This document shows, piece after piece, positions 9,201 to 16,112 of a stretch of 31,437 bases of DNA. Position 1 is the stretch's first letter. Each line of letters starts with the position of its first letter. The stretch is taken from the NCBI GenBank assembly GCA_049522195.1, contig JBEKOB010000046.1:1-31437 (forward strand). The letters are read 5' to 3'. The DNA is from UBA9647 sp049522195 (lineage in GTDB: Bacteria > Bacteroidota > Ignavibacteria > UBA10030). The notes beneath the pieces were generated by a model that ran no database searches, was not told the origin of the DNA, and saw only the letters and a list, made by a program, of their open reading frames with translations. The position numbers were made by a program, and so were the translations under genes.

Positions 9201-9815
9201 ACGGTTCTTCAGGTAGGAAAGAACCTCGCCGTCTTTAAAGACCATGAACCATCCGCTGGAGCCGGCGTTTTCGCCGACTATTTTGAACCGGACTGGTTCG
9301 CCTGGGGCAATCAGGTTAGCGGGGACATGAATGCGCAGATATCCGAACGCATCGGTGTGCTGATCGCGCATGGCACCATCAAACCTTAAACGCACGCCGC
9401 CGGGTTCACCGGCCTGCCATGATAAGGTATCGGTCGAAGAAAATGTAACGCGCGGCACATTGTTTATAGAGAGTTCAAACTTCAGCGCGATTCCCGGACG
9501 GGTCAATATTCCAGCGCTGACGACGAATGTGACCTCTTTGCCGCTGAGCTGGAACGGGACGCTGGCGGATTTCCACTCGATAGCCATCGTGCCTGTTGTG
9601 GCTCTCGTGATCAGCGCATCGGGCCGGTCCTCCCTGAGGCGCGGATAGCTAATGACGCCGCCGCTGATTGCACCGTCGTATCCCTCGAGACATCCGTCGA
9701 GCATTCGGAGAAGGAGAGCATTGCGCTCGATGGATTCTTTGAGTTGACCGTAGGAACTCGTGAGCAAAAAGAGCGAAGTGAGAATCAGAAGGGATAATCG
9801 AGGAGTTGATTTCAT
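6237..9815 (-). CDS. GH38 alpha-mannosidase, secreted
   Basis: A 1192-aa protein. ATG 9815 is preferred over 9884 because it begins directly with a signal peptide (MKSTPRLSLLILTSLFLLTS). An N-terminal extension of about 340 residues, beta-rich and probably carbohydrate-binding, precedes the catalytic domain. The zinc-site His-x-Asp is H351/D353 in ISTHQDIAWM. The nucleophile is D463 in YWNTDVPGRTAQMPQ, which replaces the usual DxFGHS form, and a further zinc ligand is probably H680 in LYPDHGWGGKNG. The middle helical and C-terminal GH38 beta domains follow. The family cleaves terminal alpha-mannose, retaining, with a divalent metal. Next to GH20 and GH116 it points to use of N-glycan-like or complex glycans. 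It may be co-transcribed with the GATase1-like gene 109 bp upstream. Confidence 0.9.
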   Translation of the reverse strand: MKSTPRLSLLILTSLFLLTSSYGQLKESIERNALLLRMLDGCLEGYDGAISGGVISYPRLREDRPDALITRATTGTMAIEWKSASVPFQLSGKEVTFVVSAGILTRPGIALKFELSINNVPRVTFSSTDTLSWQAGEPGGVRLRFDGAMRDQHTDAFGYLRIHVPANLIAPGEPVRFKIVGENAGSSGWFMVFKDGEVLSYLKNRVACEAFCDLSIEPAGKRYAASLIVPTTWMDNRMSYSIGESDSRPVVLTRQNDTIPPTFSFEAKKTDRFRLFLDRELIIDIEGLFHDVNETRVFSEKLVSLRSRTTPTGGWGLEYQSMYAPQVGKSLVELSDSTKGRGEVHFIISTHQDIAWMDSPEQCIKDRDEKILTPTLAIMKEDSNYHFDLEDVLFLREYLERHPERKDDLRKFMLDGQLGIGAAYNQPYEDLSSGEMLIREFYAGRKWLRRNFPGCDTRIYWNTDVPGRTAQMPQIMHKAGVQYLFISRFEKGLYDWLSPDGSSVLTLSPGHYGDFAERVGRKGFPEITGYIASFASDWSSVIKNGSRNIPIVSMSDMSTPVRYDDVINKWNGARSIVAQNGSSQPLTIPFMHYSSAQQFFDSVTAEHLQLPSVQGERPNIWLYIHGPTHHWAISAKREADVYLPAAETFSTINALLDKSFSQYPQRELTAAWEAQLYPDHGWGGKNGEITDSTFRAKFEYARDVSKRVYSRATSAIAARVRTTKNKGIPLVVFNNLSWKRTGPVQSTATFPQGSFQRGFTLNDAAGRPLPCQILSLTNYPDGSIESAGIVFIAEDVPPVGYLTYYIRHSPNLVRPDTSSSIQSDLLNKYYKIHLVPGGIRQIVDVELRQDLLSTDKFLGGELFTMQSVGEDAGEWYEPQQPSMEGFDKLSNYRPVWQLVESGPVRQVVETRQDIGHTTVVQRVILYNILKQIDFETSLLKWDGTKYREFRLAFPMKMQNGQVAYEVPFGTVEVGKDEMKGAAGERYQTAAASIRPRSIQNWIAVSGDDVGVTIGSSVAVWDYRDPTDQPINSPMLQPVLLASRRSCHGLGPWYLQEADHFYRFSLTSYRPGWRNGRRFGVAANNPLTVVFNPAPSAKPILPEQRSFFSISSENAVLSTMKKCEDDDNVVFRLYEDAGKNGSVRLRFPALMQRAQSTNIIEEEGIPAWFKLDELLFPLMHWSILTFKVTPKLD

Positions 9816-9880
9816 AGAGGTATCTCGAATACTACGGAGTAAGATCCAAGGGAAATGAATCTGGATGTTCATGACAACAT

Positions 9881-9906
9881 CCAATATCGAACACCGAATA
9901 TCGAAT
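9881..9906. repeat. Short degenerate repeat (AATATCGAA words)
   Basis: Two copies of AATATCGAA flank ACACCG in the gap between the GATase1-like stop and the GH38 start. It resembles the intergenic filler at 6190-6232 in style, not in sequence. Confidence 0.4.
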
Positions 9907-9924
9907 CAAGAGGTGCAGTGCAAC

Positions 9925-10704
9925 TCACACCACCAGCTTCAGACACTCCAGCCAGAACTCTTTGTAGTGCTTCCAGAATACGAAGTTGCATCCCCAGTGT
10001 GGAGCCGGATCGGACATGTAGGCGAGCACCTTTCCCTTTCCGAATTTCCTGTGAACAAGCAGGGGATCGCCAGTTTGTTTGACCGTGAGCAAGACATCGC
10101 TTCCTCTTCGCGCGATGGTCTTGTTGTATCCCAAAATAGGAGGAAACGTATCGAGCTTGATTGTCCCCAACTTCTTCTTGCTCTTCGCGTCGGCTTGTGG
10201 AGTAAATCCCTCTGTACTCTCAACAAGGTCTTCGTAGTCAAAGCATTGAACGGGGAGTACTTCCTTCAAGCCGGTTCTGTTCCATCCTCCTTTACCCATC
10301 TCGCCGGTGAACGAGAGCCATCCGCCGAGAAACATCGCCCCTTTTCCGTTTTTGATAGCATCCACGGTTAAGCGAATCCTGTCGGGGAAGACCAGCACCT
10401 CCGTTCCGAATTTCTTGCGATCGAAGAAACTTGGTGCCAGTTGAAAATTCTTTGCTTCGACGTCGCTGAAGATGAGGACGTCGTACTCGTGAAGAATATT
10501 CTCGTATTCCCCGGGACCAAGTTTGTAGAAATCCCAGGTCGGCACCGAAGTCACCTGATGTTCACCGGAAGACTCGAGCGCTTCCTTCAGCCATGTTCCG
10601 TAGTTGTACATCTCGAGTCCTTTGTAGGCGTAGTTGAACGGTGTTTCCGCAAACACCGGTCCGCACATGACGGCCCAATCACCGACGTAATAGATTTTTG
10701 ACAT
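9925..10704 (-). CDS. GATase1-like protein (putative glutamine amidotransferase fold)
   Basis: A 259-aa cytoplasmic protein without a signal peptide. ATG 10704 has AAGGACGAG about 8 nt upstream. It matches the class-I glutamine-amidotransferase-like family (PF07090 type): KIYYVGDW at the N-terminus, YDVLIFSDVEA in the middle, the turn GAMFLGGWLSFTG where the nucleophile elbow would be, and GKGKVLAYMSDPAPHWG near the end. The elbow has no Cys, so amidotransfer is unlikely; such proteins often sit in sugar-catabolism clusters with an unproven role. It lies between the cupin and the GH38 genes on the same strand. Confidence 0.8.
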   Translation of the reverse strand: MSKIYYVGDWAVMCGPVFAETPFNYAYKGLEMYNYGTWLKEALESSGEHQVTSVPTWDFYKLGPGEYENILHEYDVLIFSDVEAKNFQLAPSFFDRKKFGTEVLVFPDRIRLTVDAIKNGKGAMFLGGWLSFTGEMGKGGWNRTGLKEVLPVQCFDYEDLVESTEGFTPQADAKSKKKLGTIKLDTFPPILGYNKTIARRGSDVLLTVKQTGDPLLVHRKFGKGKVLAYMSDPAPHWGCNFVFWKHYKEFWLECLKLVV

Positions 10705-10832
10705 GACAACTCGTCCTTGCGAATGGCTTGAATAATGTATGGAACAAACTGAGCGCTGACCCCTTGACCCCTTCGAAGATCTCAGGGCAAGCTTCGCTCG
10801 GGGCAGGCACCTGATTGCTGAACGCTGCTTTC

Positions 10833-11195
10833 CTATAGCTTATCGCCCATTGGCGCTGTGAGCTTTGGATCAAGGACATTCCCTGTGTTGCGCATGGCCG
10901 CCGGCTCAAAGATCAGCACGTGCACTTCCTCCGTTGCCACGGTCCGGTGCTCAACGCCATGGGGAACAATGATGAATTCCCCTGGCCCAACCGTGACAAC
11001 ATGATCGCGAAATTCGATACGAAAACTTCCATGGATACCCAGGAACAACTCATCTTCAAGATCGTGATGATGCCAGACAAACTCCCCCTGGAACTTGACC
11101 AGCTTCACCTCCTGCCCGTTAAGCTCCCCAACGACCTTTGGCCGCCAATGTTCGGAAATCTGATTCAGCTTGTCGGCAATGTTGACCGTGTTCAT
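10833..11195 (-). CDS. Single-domain cupin
   Basis: A 120-aa protein (128 aa from the alternative ATG 11219). ATG 11195 is favoured because AAGGA lies 10 nt upstream. Cupin motif 1 is FVWHHHDLEDELFLGIHG, with the His cluster and Glu that bind a metal. Motif 2 is VGPGEFIIVPHGVEHRT, with the last metal-binding His. The rest is a short beta-barrel, so this is a small mononuclear metal enzyme or sugar/ligand-binding cupin. It is the first gene of the minus-strand run that leads to the GATase1-like and GH38 genes, with a 128-bp gap after it. The substrate cannot be told. Confidence 0.85.
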   Translation of the reverse strand: MNTVNIADKLNQISEHWRPKVVGELNGQEVKLVKFQGEFVWHHHDLEDELFLGIHGSFRIEFRDHVVTVGPGEFIIVPHGVEHRTVATEEVHVLIFEPAAMRNTGNVLDPKLTAPMGDKL

Positions 11196-11380
11196 CTCCA
11201 ACTCATCCTTATGCTTCATGGCCTCTGGTTACTGGGCCGCTTTTCAGGAAATGGGTTTATACCCTGCAGGTGGTTTTAGGAATATTCTCTCCCCGACCTA
11301 AGGGTTGGGGCCATGGACTTATGAACCGTCTCAGGAATACTCCCAAGATGTCGAAGAGGCCGTTGATTGCTGACCGCTAA

Positions 11381-11680
11381 TGGCTGCATGCCCTTCTTCC
11401 CCAAAGATACAAAAGTGTTCGAACTAATGAAGCCCTGGGAGTTTTCGATAACGTGCCGCTACTATCGCGGGGAGGATTGGTAGATATGGGATTCGGATTT
11501 TCTCTCGACCAACGCAGCTCAACGCTCTGCCTGGGTATCGATGGTGGCGTATACGACGGGACCGTCTATGCCGTGAGATCAGACATAGCCATAGGAGACC
11601 GGTGGTTTTTAAACGTGGGTCTGACGGCGGGGAACTATTCCCAGCTGGCCAGTTCGCTTGGCGCTGGATTCAGGTTCTGA
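11381..11680 (+). pseudogene. C-terminal fragment of an outer-membrane beta-barrel protein
   Basis: An open frame from the stop at 11378 to 11680 gives about 99 residues with alternating hydrophobic and polar strands (MGFGFSLDQRSS, CLGIDGGVY, WFLNVGLTAG) and the C-terminal Phe (GAGFRF) typical of barrel proteins. There is no signal peptide. GTG 11453 and ATG 11486 (GGGGAGGA upstream) are possible starts, but neither gives a full protein. It reads best as the tail of a deleted gene. A short expressed ORF is the alternative. The stretch 11220-11380 upstream shows nothing else. Confidence 0.4.
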
Positions 11681-11728
11681 TCAGCTACCTGCCTCCTCGC
11701 GGCTCGAATGTGTAAATTCTCCCGGGTC

Positions 11729-12094
11729 TTATCGCAATCCCGAAAGAGCCCGATCGTAGCACGGCGCGCAAAGAGTCATCGTCGGCATTTTCTCCAGAAG
11801 CTCGCTTGTGATCGTTCCTCCACATGCTTCACAAATCCCGAATGTCCCTTTGCGCAAGCGATCGAAAGTCGCCCGGAGTTCTTTCATCGACGGATCAGAA
11901 ACGAAATACAGAAGTCTGCTTCTGTCGATAAAGGAAATCAAATCATCCGCATTGGCATCAGGTCTGATTTCGGTGTGATGCATGCGCAGGTCGTTGATGA
12001 TTTCGCTGAGTCGCTCGTGGTATGAACGCTGAAACCGAATGTCAAGCTCTCTCAAGAGCGAATACTTCACGCGGTTGAATTCATGAGTATTCAC
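11729..12094 (-). CDS. DksA/TraR-family C4 zinc-finger protein
   Basis: A 121-aa protein. The start is GTG 12094, with GGAGGAT 5 nt upstream; the longer frame to 12253 has no such site. An N-terminal helical region (residues 1-80, coiled coil) leads to a four-Cys zinc finger: C88-x2-C91 in FGICEACG and C109-x2-C112 in LCAPC. Family members bind the RNA polymerase secondary channel or act as small zinc-finger regulators. The acidic stretch PDANADD at 45-51 may be the coiled-coil tip. It stands alone on the minus strand beside the plus-strand desaturase operon. It may be a general stress regulator. Confidence 0.85.
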   Translation of the reverse strand: MNTHEFNRVKYSLLRELDIRFQRSYHERLSEIINDLRMHHTEIRPDANADDLISFIDRSRLLYFVSDPSMKELRATFDRLRKGTFGICEACGGTITSELLEKMPTMTLCAPCYDRALSGLR

Positions 12095-12388
12095 TTTATC
12101 CTCCTCTCCCCGTCCATCCGATCTGCATCGGACTTGCGTTGAAGCGACAAGATCTCCCTGATACTGTCTCCAACACATCGATGATACTGAAAGTTCGCAG
12201 GACATCGCTGAGCATGTACGTAAGTGAAGATTGAGTGACAATCGAAATCTCACGATATGACTCCCAGAGGACAGACCTGAAGAATGTCATTGCCCTATTG
12301 GAGTGACAATGTGTCGATAAGCTGGCCCAGTACGTTTTCGTGTAGTAGCTTCGTCCGGGAGATTAAGGAATCCCATCTCGCGTGCGGA

Positions 12389-12619
12389 TTATCTCTCTAC
12401 CTGACCGCAAAACGCTGAAATCTCTGACGGCAATTCATCTCTTTGCTCGATCGTCATCATCAAAGTGCCATGCAACGTACGCGGGCGCGAAGAAGGCGGA
12501 ATGATCAGCAGGTTTACTTCAATGCCAAAATCGTCTTCGCTGAACATAACCCAATTCAAACGCCTCGCAAAGGCCCTGAAAACAGGGGCAGTTCTTCTCT
12601 TTCGAAGCAAAGTCTTCAT
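12389..12619 (-). CDS. Possible small hypothetical protein
   Basis: A 76-aa open frame with a protein-like sequence (EDDFGIEVNLLIIPPSSRP), but no ribosome site before the ATG and no family recognised. It lies in the 638-bp gap between the DksA-like gene and the desaturase operon. That gap otherwise holds only a direct repeat of GAGTGACAAT (12233, 12301) and the operon leader. Confidence 0.2.
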   Translation of the reverse strand: MKTLLRKRRTAPVFRAFARRLNWVMFSEDDFGIEVNLLIIPPSSRPRTLHGTLMMTIEQRDELPSEISAFCGQVER

Positions 12620-12732
12620 TCTTTGACAGGGATAATGGCTGAACTATCTCTCCCGAAAAGGTGTTGAATGAATGTATCCTGGGGAGGACTCTTCAATCCA
12701 TCTGTTCAATCACTTGCTCAAAGGAGCCAACA

Positions 12733-13032
12733 ATGATACTCGTCCGAAATGTGTTTCAACTCAGGTTCGGAAAAGCCAAGGAAGCTGCGGCGCTAATAAA
12801 GGAAAATGAAGGGCTCATTAAGAAGCATGGTGGCGCGCCCACGCGCTTTCTGACTGATCTCACCGGACCATTTTACACGCTCGTTATGGAAATCACATAC
12901 GGGAGTCTCACCGATCTGGAAAAACAGCAGAAGGAAATCATGGGCTCCAAAGAATTCTCGGATTGGTATCAACGCTTCATACCGCTCGTCGAATCGGGGC
13001 GCCGCGAGATGTTCACAATCGTCGGTTCGTGA
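12733..13032 (+). CDS. Small dimeric alpha/beta-barrel (NIPSNAP-like) protein
   Basis: A 99-aa protein. ATG 12733 has AAAGGAG about 6 nt upstream, so the longer frame from 12661 is not used. The pattern is beta (ILVRNVFQLRFG), helix with Lys/Glu (KAKEAAALIKENEGLIKKHG), beta (TRFLTDLTGPFYTLVMEITYG), helix, then REMFTIVGS. This is the ferredoxin-like fold of NIPSNAP/ABM proteins, which often dimerise. There is no signal peptide. It is the first gene of a three-gene operon (gap 62 nt to the next) that ends with the acyl-ACP desaturase. Function is unknown; a role in lipid or redox stress is only inference from context. Confidence 0.75.
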   Translation: MILVRNVFQLRFGKAKEAAALIKENEGLIKKHGGAPTRFLTDLTGPFYTLVMEITYGSLTDLEKQQKEIMGSKEFSDWYQRFIPLVESGRREMFTIVGS

Positions 13033-13094
13033 GGTCCGCTTCAGCGTTGTCTCATCTCATCACTCCATATCATCAATAACGATCGGAGGAAAGC

Positions 13095-13346
13095 GTGGAC
13101 AGATTTCTTATAATTTCTCCCCATACCGCCGGTGATTGTAAACAGGCGCTGAAGGAAGTGAATGCCACCGGATACATTACTCATTTTGATTGGGGTTGCA
13201 TGGATGGTGACCACACCGGCTGGGTTGTGCTCGAAGCCGAGAATATGCAGCAGGCCCTTATGGTTGTCCCGTCAATGCAGCGCCACAAGGCAAAGGCGGT
13301 CAAACTTGTTAAGTTCTCGCCGGCAGATGTCGTAAGCATGCACTAG
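13095..13346 (+). CDS. Small conserved protein, ferredoxin-like fold likely
   Basis: An 83-aa protein starting at GTG 13095, with GGAGGAAAGC directly upstream. It runs beta (RFLIISPHT), helix (DCKQALKEVN), beta (YITHFDWGCMDGDHTGWVVLEA), helix (NMQQALMVVPSMQR), beta (KAVKLVKFSP). This is a compact alpha+beta unit of the same general shape as its upstream neighbour. The conserved-looking HFDWGCMDGDHTGW stretch carries a Cys and two His. It lies 59 bp before the desaturase ATG. The family was not recognised. Confidence 0.7.
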   Translation: MDRFLIISPHTAGDCKQALKEVNATGYITHFDWGCMDGDHTGWVVLEAENMQQALMVVPSMQRHKAKAVKLVKFSPADVVSMH

Positions 13347-13405
13347 CAGGATTCGATGACGATGATCGGGTATCACAGTAGTTACAGCAAAGGGAGGATT
13401 GTGTG

Positions 13406-14425
13406 ATGGAAAACAATGAACTTAAAGTGACGTCGTCACGGCTTGAGGTTATTAAGAACATGGAAGGTTTCGTTGAGGAGAACCTCAGCACTTTATTGAA
13501 ACCCGTCAACGAAAGCTGGCAGCCATCGGATTTTCTTCCGGATCTTACAAAGGATAACTGGAAAGACCAGGTTGCAGAATTCCGTAACCGGGCAAAGGAT
13601 CTGCCGGACGACGTGCTTGTGATACTCGTCGGGGATATGATCACCGAAGAAGCACTTCCCACATACCAGACATGGTTGAACCGGCTCCAGGGTATTACAG
13701 ACCAGACGGGGGCCAGTGGATCACCCTGGGCGCGGTGGAGCCGCGGCTGGACATCGGAAGAAAACCGCCACGGCGACCTGTTGAACAAGTATCTGTATCT
13801 CACAGGCCGGGTTGACATGCGAGCAGTGGAGACAACGATCCACCACCTTATTAACAACGGCTTCGACCCGCGAACTGGTGATGACCCATACCTGGGATTC
13901 GTCTATACGTCGTTTCAGGAGCGTGCGACAAAGATTTCGCATCGTAACGTAGGGACACTGGCGATGCGCGCGGGTGAAGATCGGCTGCACAAGATTTGTG
14001 GTATGATCGCAGGAGATGAAGCCCGTCATGAAAAAGCGTACAAGCTCTTCATGGCAAAGGTCTTTGAGCTCGATCCGGCTGGAGCAGTCCTGGCCTTTGC
14101 AAAGATGATGAAGGCGAAGATAGCGATGCCCGCAATACTGATGCACGACGGAAAAGATGACGATCTGTACACGAAATTTTCCCTCGTGGCACAGAAAGCC
14201 GGGGTGTACACGGCGAAGGACTATGCCGAGATTATCAACACACTGGTCGATGAGTGGAAGATTAATGGACTGAACGGGCTCTCGGATGCGTCGGCGAAGG
14301 CACAGGATTATCTGTGCGGCCTCGCAGAAAGGTATCAAAAGTTGGCAGATCGGGTGAAGATCTCGGGAGCGGAGAAGTTCAGCTGGATCTATGACAGGGA
14401 GATATCACTCTCTTCGATATCGTAG
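13406..14425 (+). CDS. Acyl-[acyl-carrier-protein] desaturase, plant stearoyl-ACP type
   Basis: A 339-aa soluble di-iron enzyme that inserts a cis double bond into acyl-ACP with O2 and reduced ferredoxin (EC 1.14.19 class). ATG 13406 follows GGGAGG by 8 nt. The iron ligands are visible in GDMITEEALPTYQ, TSEENRHGDLLNKYLYL, SFQERATKISH and GDEARHEKAY. Long stretches (DPYLGFVYTSFQERAT, GVYTAKDYAEI, FSWIYDRE) match castor-type plastid desaturases from memory. Its length is near the mature plant form. No ferredoxin gene is adjacent. It is the last gene of the operon with two small alpha/beta proteins, and a terminator follows 62 nt later. The double-bond position cannot be told. Confidence 0.93.
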   Translation: MENNELKVTSSRLEVIKNMEGFVEENLSTLLKPVNESWQPSDFLPDLTKDNWKDQVAEFRNRAKDLPDDVLVILVGDMITEEALPTYQTWLNRLQGITDQTGASGSPWARWSRGWTSEENRHGDLLNKYLYLTGRVDMRAVETTIHHLINNGFDPRTGDDPYLGFVYTSFQERATKISHRNVGTLAMRAGEDRLHKICGMIAGDEARHEKAYKLFMAKVFELDPAGAVLAFAKMMKAKIAMPAILMHDGKDDDLYTKFSLVAQKAGVYTAKDYAEIINTLVDEWKINGLNGLSDASAKAQDYLCGLAERYQKLADRVKISGAEKFSWIYDREISLSSIS

Positions 14426-14486
14426 CAAGCAAATTTCCCCACCGGTCTCATGATAGCTGGGGAAGAAGCAGGAACGCTCGACAATT

Positions 14487-14515
14487 ATCCCCCGGCAATG
14501 TCGGGGGATTTTTTT
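14487..14515 (+). terminator. Rho-independent terminator after the desaturase operon
   Basis: ATCCCCCG and CGGGGGAT form an 8-bp perfect stem with a 7-nt loop, followed by a run of T. It lies 62 nt after the desaturase stop. Confidence 0.9.
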
Positions 14516-14684
14516 GATGTTTTGAGAGATTTCTAACCCCGGATTACGCAGAAGAAACCGCGGATAGTCACGCATTTACTAATTTTGTGAAAATCTCGTA
14601 CCATCAATCTTGTCAGTATACCATCTATTCAAAAACGTCTGTTCAGTGTCGACATAAGAAAATGAAATGCTCGAAGGAACATCA

Positions 14685-15656
14685 ATGAAATCCGCACGTC
14701 AAGTCCGAATACCCCGTTTCCTCAGGCCCATCCTTATCCTCTTGATTATTGGTGGATTGGCAGCAACCGCCGGAGAAAAAGCGAAGAAGCTGAAAATTGA
14801 AGAAGGGATGAAGGATATCAATGGCACGCAGCTGTATTACAAAACCATGGGCGAAGGAATGCCAATTGTCATTCTTCATGGCGGCCCTGGGCTCGATCAC
14901 AGCTATTTCCTGCCCCAAATGGAAGAACTGGCCAGGCACTACAAACTCATCTTCTTCGATCAACGTGCAAGCGGGAAATCATCAAACGTGGTCGATACCA
15001 CTGCGATCACCATGAACAACTTCGTTGAAGATGTGGAGGGAATCAGAAAGGCATTCAAGCTCAAGAAGATGAACCTGTTCGGTCACTCGTGGGGCGGTCT
15101 TGTGGCCATGTTTTATGCCGTCAAATACCCAAACAATCTCAACTCGCTTGTGCTTGTCAACAGCACGCCAGCGAGCTCCGGGTGGCGTAATGCCTCTTTC
15201 GTACTGATGGCACGGCGGACATTGCCTGAAGACAGTGTCGCACAAGCGAACCTGGTGCAGACGGAAGGTTTCCGGAAGCGATCGCCAAAAGCCATGTCGG
15301 AGTTCTTCAAAATTCTGTTCCGGAGCACATTTTACAATCGAATGTACGCTGACAGCCTGACACTTTCGCTCGATACAAGCTTCACGACCAAAAGCCGGTT
15401 GATGCAATACCTGAACAAAGACACGACATTGCTGAACTACGATGTGTTCCGAAAGCTCAGCGTCGTTCACTGTCCAACGTTGATCATCGGCTCGACGTAT
15501 GATATGGTCGCGCCTGAAGCAAACGATCGATTGCATCAATCCATCGCTGGCTCAACGCTCGTTGTGCTGGATAGCTGCGGTCACTTTCCGTTTGTCGAGG
15601 CGCCGAGAAGGTTTTTCAGTACGATCGAAGGGTTCTTGAAGAAGGCAGTGAGATAA
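14685..15656 (+). CDS. Secreted alpha/beta hydrolase, proline-iminopeptidase-like (S33)
   Basis: A 323-aa protein. ATG 14685 is preferred over 14667 because GAAGGA lies 7 nt upstream. The N-terminus has basic residues and a hydrophobic segment (15-29), a signal peptide or membrane anchor. The oxyanion-hole motif HGGPG lies at 65-69, the nucleophile elbow GHSWGG has S135, and the other triad members are probably D273 (STYDMVAPE) and H300 (CGHFPF). FFDQRASGKS (90-99) is typical of proline iminopeptidases and tricorn-factor-like enzymes. It could cleave N-terminal proline or small esters outside the cytoplasm. The gene stands alone. The 14516-14684 leader contains a CCCCGGATTACGC...CCGCGGAT spacer repeat but no gene. 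Confidence 0.85.
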   Translation: MKSARQVRIPRFLRPILILLIIGGLAATAGEKAKKLKIEEGMKDINGTQLYYKTMGEGMPIVILHGGPGLDHSYFLPQMEELARHYKLIFFDQRASGKSSNVVDTTAITMNNFVEDVEGIRKAFKLKKMNLFGHSWGGLVAMFYAVKYPNNLNSLVLVNSTPASSGWRNASFVLMARRTLPEDSVAQANLVQTEGFRKRSPKAMSEFFKILFRSTFYNRMYADSLTLSLDTSFTTKSRLMQYLNKDTTLLNYDVFRKLSVVHCPTLIIGSTYDMVAPEANDRLHQSIAGSTLVVLDSCGHFPFVEAPRRFFSTIEGFLKKAVR

Positions 15657-15694
15657 TCAGTTTACCGCCAGAGGTGCGGCAGAAGATTAAAATG

Positions 15695-15762
15695 TCACGC
15701 AAAGATGCAAAACGCAACCAAGAATTTGATGCAATCTCACCATCCGCATGGGCTTTGCGTGA
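15695..15762. repeat. Inverted repeat TCACGCAAAG / CTTTGCGTGA
   Basis: Perfect 10-bp arms at 15695-15704 and 15753-15762 lie between the convergent hydrolase and small-membrane-protein genes. The same arms recur at 26589-26659. Confidence 0.6.
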
Positions 15763-15782
15763 GACTTTTTCAACCAGACGAT

Positions 15783-16088
15783 CTAGAAGCCAAACAAGCC
15801 GATGAAGATCCTGACAAGGATCAGAATCCAGCCGATGAGCACAAGGATCCACGCAAGCTTCCTTGCGACCTGGACAAGAATGAGAAACGCCGTAAGAAGA
15901 GCCAGGTAACCGATTGGATCAATCAAATCAACTGGCACCTTTGCAGTCGGCAATACGCGCCCCAGGAGATACACTACCAGCATACCAACATAATGGGCAA
16001 TCGAATAGAGGAACGTAAGAATAGCCGATAGGATGTCCTTCCACGGAATGTCGATATCAGCAATCCACACCTTCATCATTCCAATCAT
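15783..16088 (-). CDS. Small integral membrane protein
   Basis: A 101-aa, strongly hydrophobic protein. ATG 16088 follows AAAGGA by about 6 nt. Three likely membrane helices are at about 19-44 (LSAILTFLYSIAHYVGMLVV), 58-75 (IGYLALLTAFLILVQVA) and 78-100 (AWILVLIGWILILVRIFIG). It has no Cys and no catalytic motif. It starts 24 nt after the GH3 stop and is probably translated from the same mRNA. No family was recognised. Confidence 0.75.
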   Translation of the reverse strand: MIGMMKVWIADIDIPWKDILSAILTFLYSIAHYVGMLVVYLLGRVLPTAKVPVDLIDPIGYLALLTAFLILVQVARKLAWILVLIGWILILVRIFIGLFGF

Positions 16089-16112
16089 CGTTTTTCCTTT
16101 CTATATACTATA

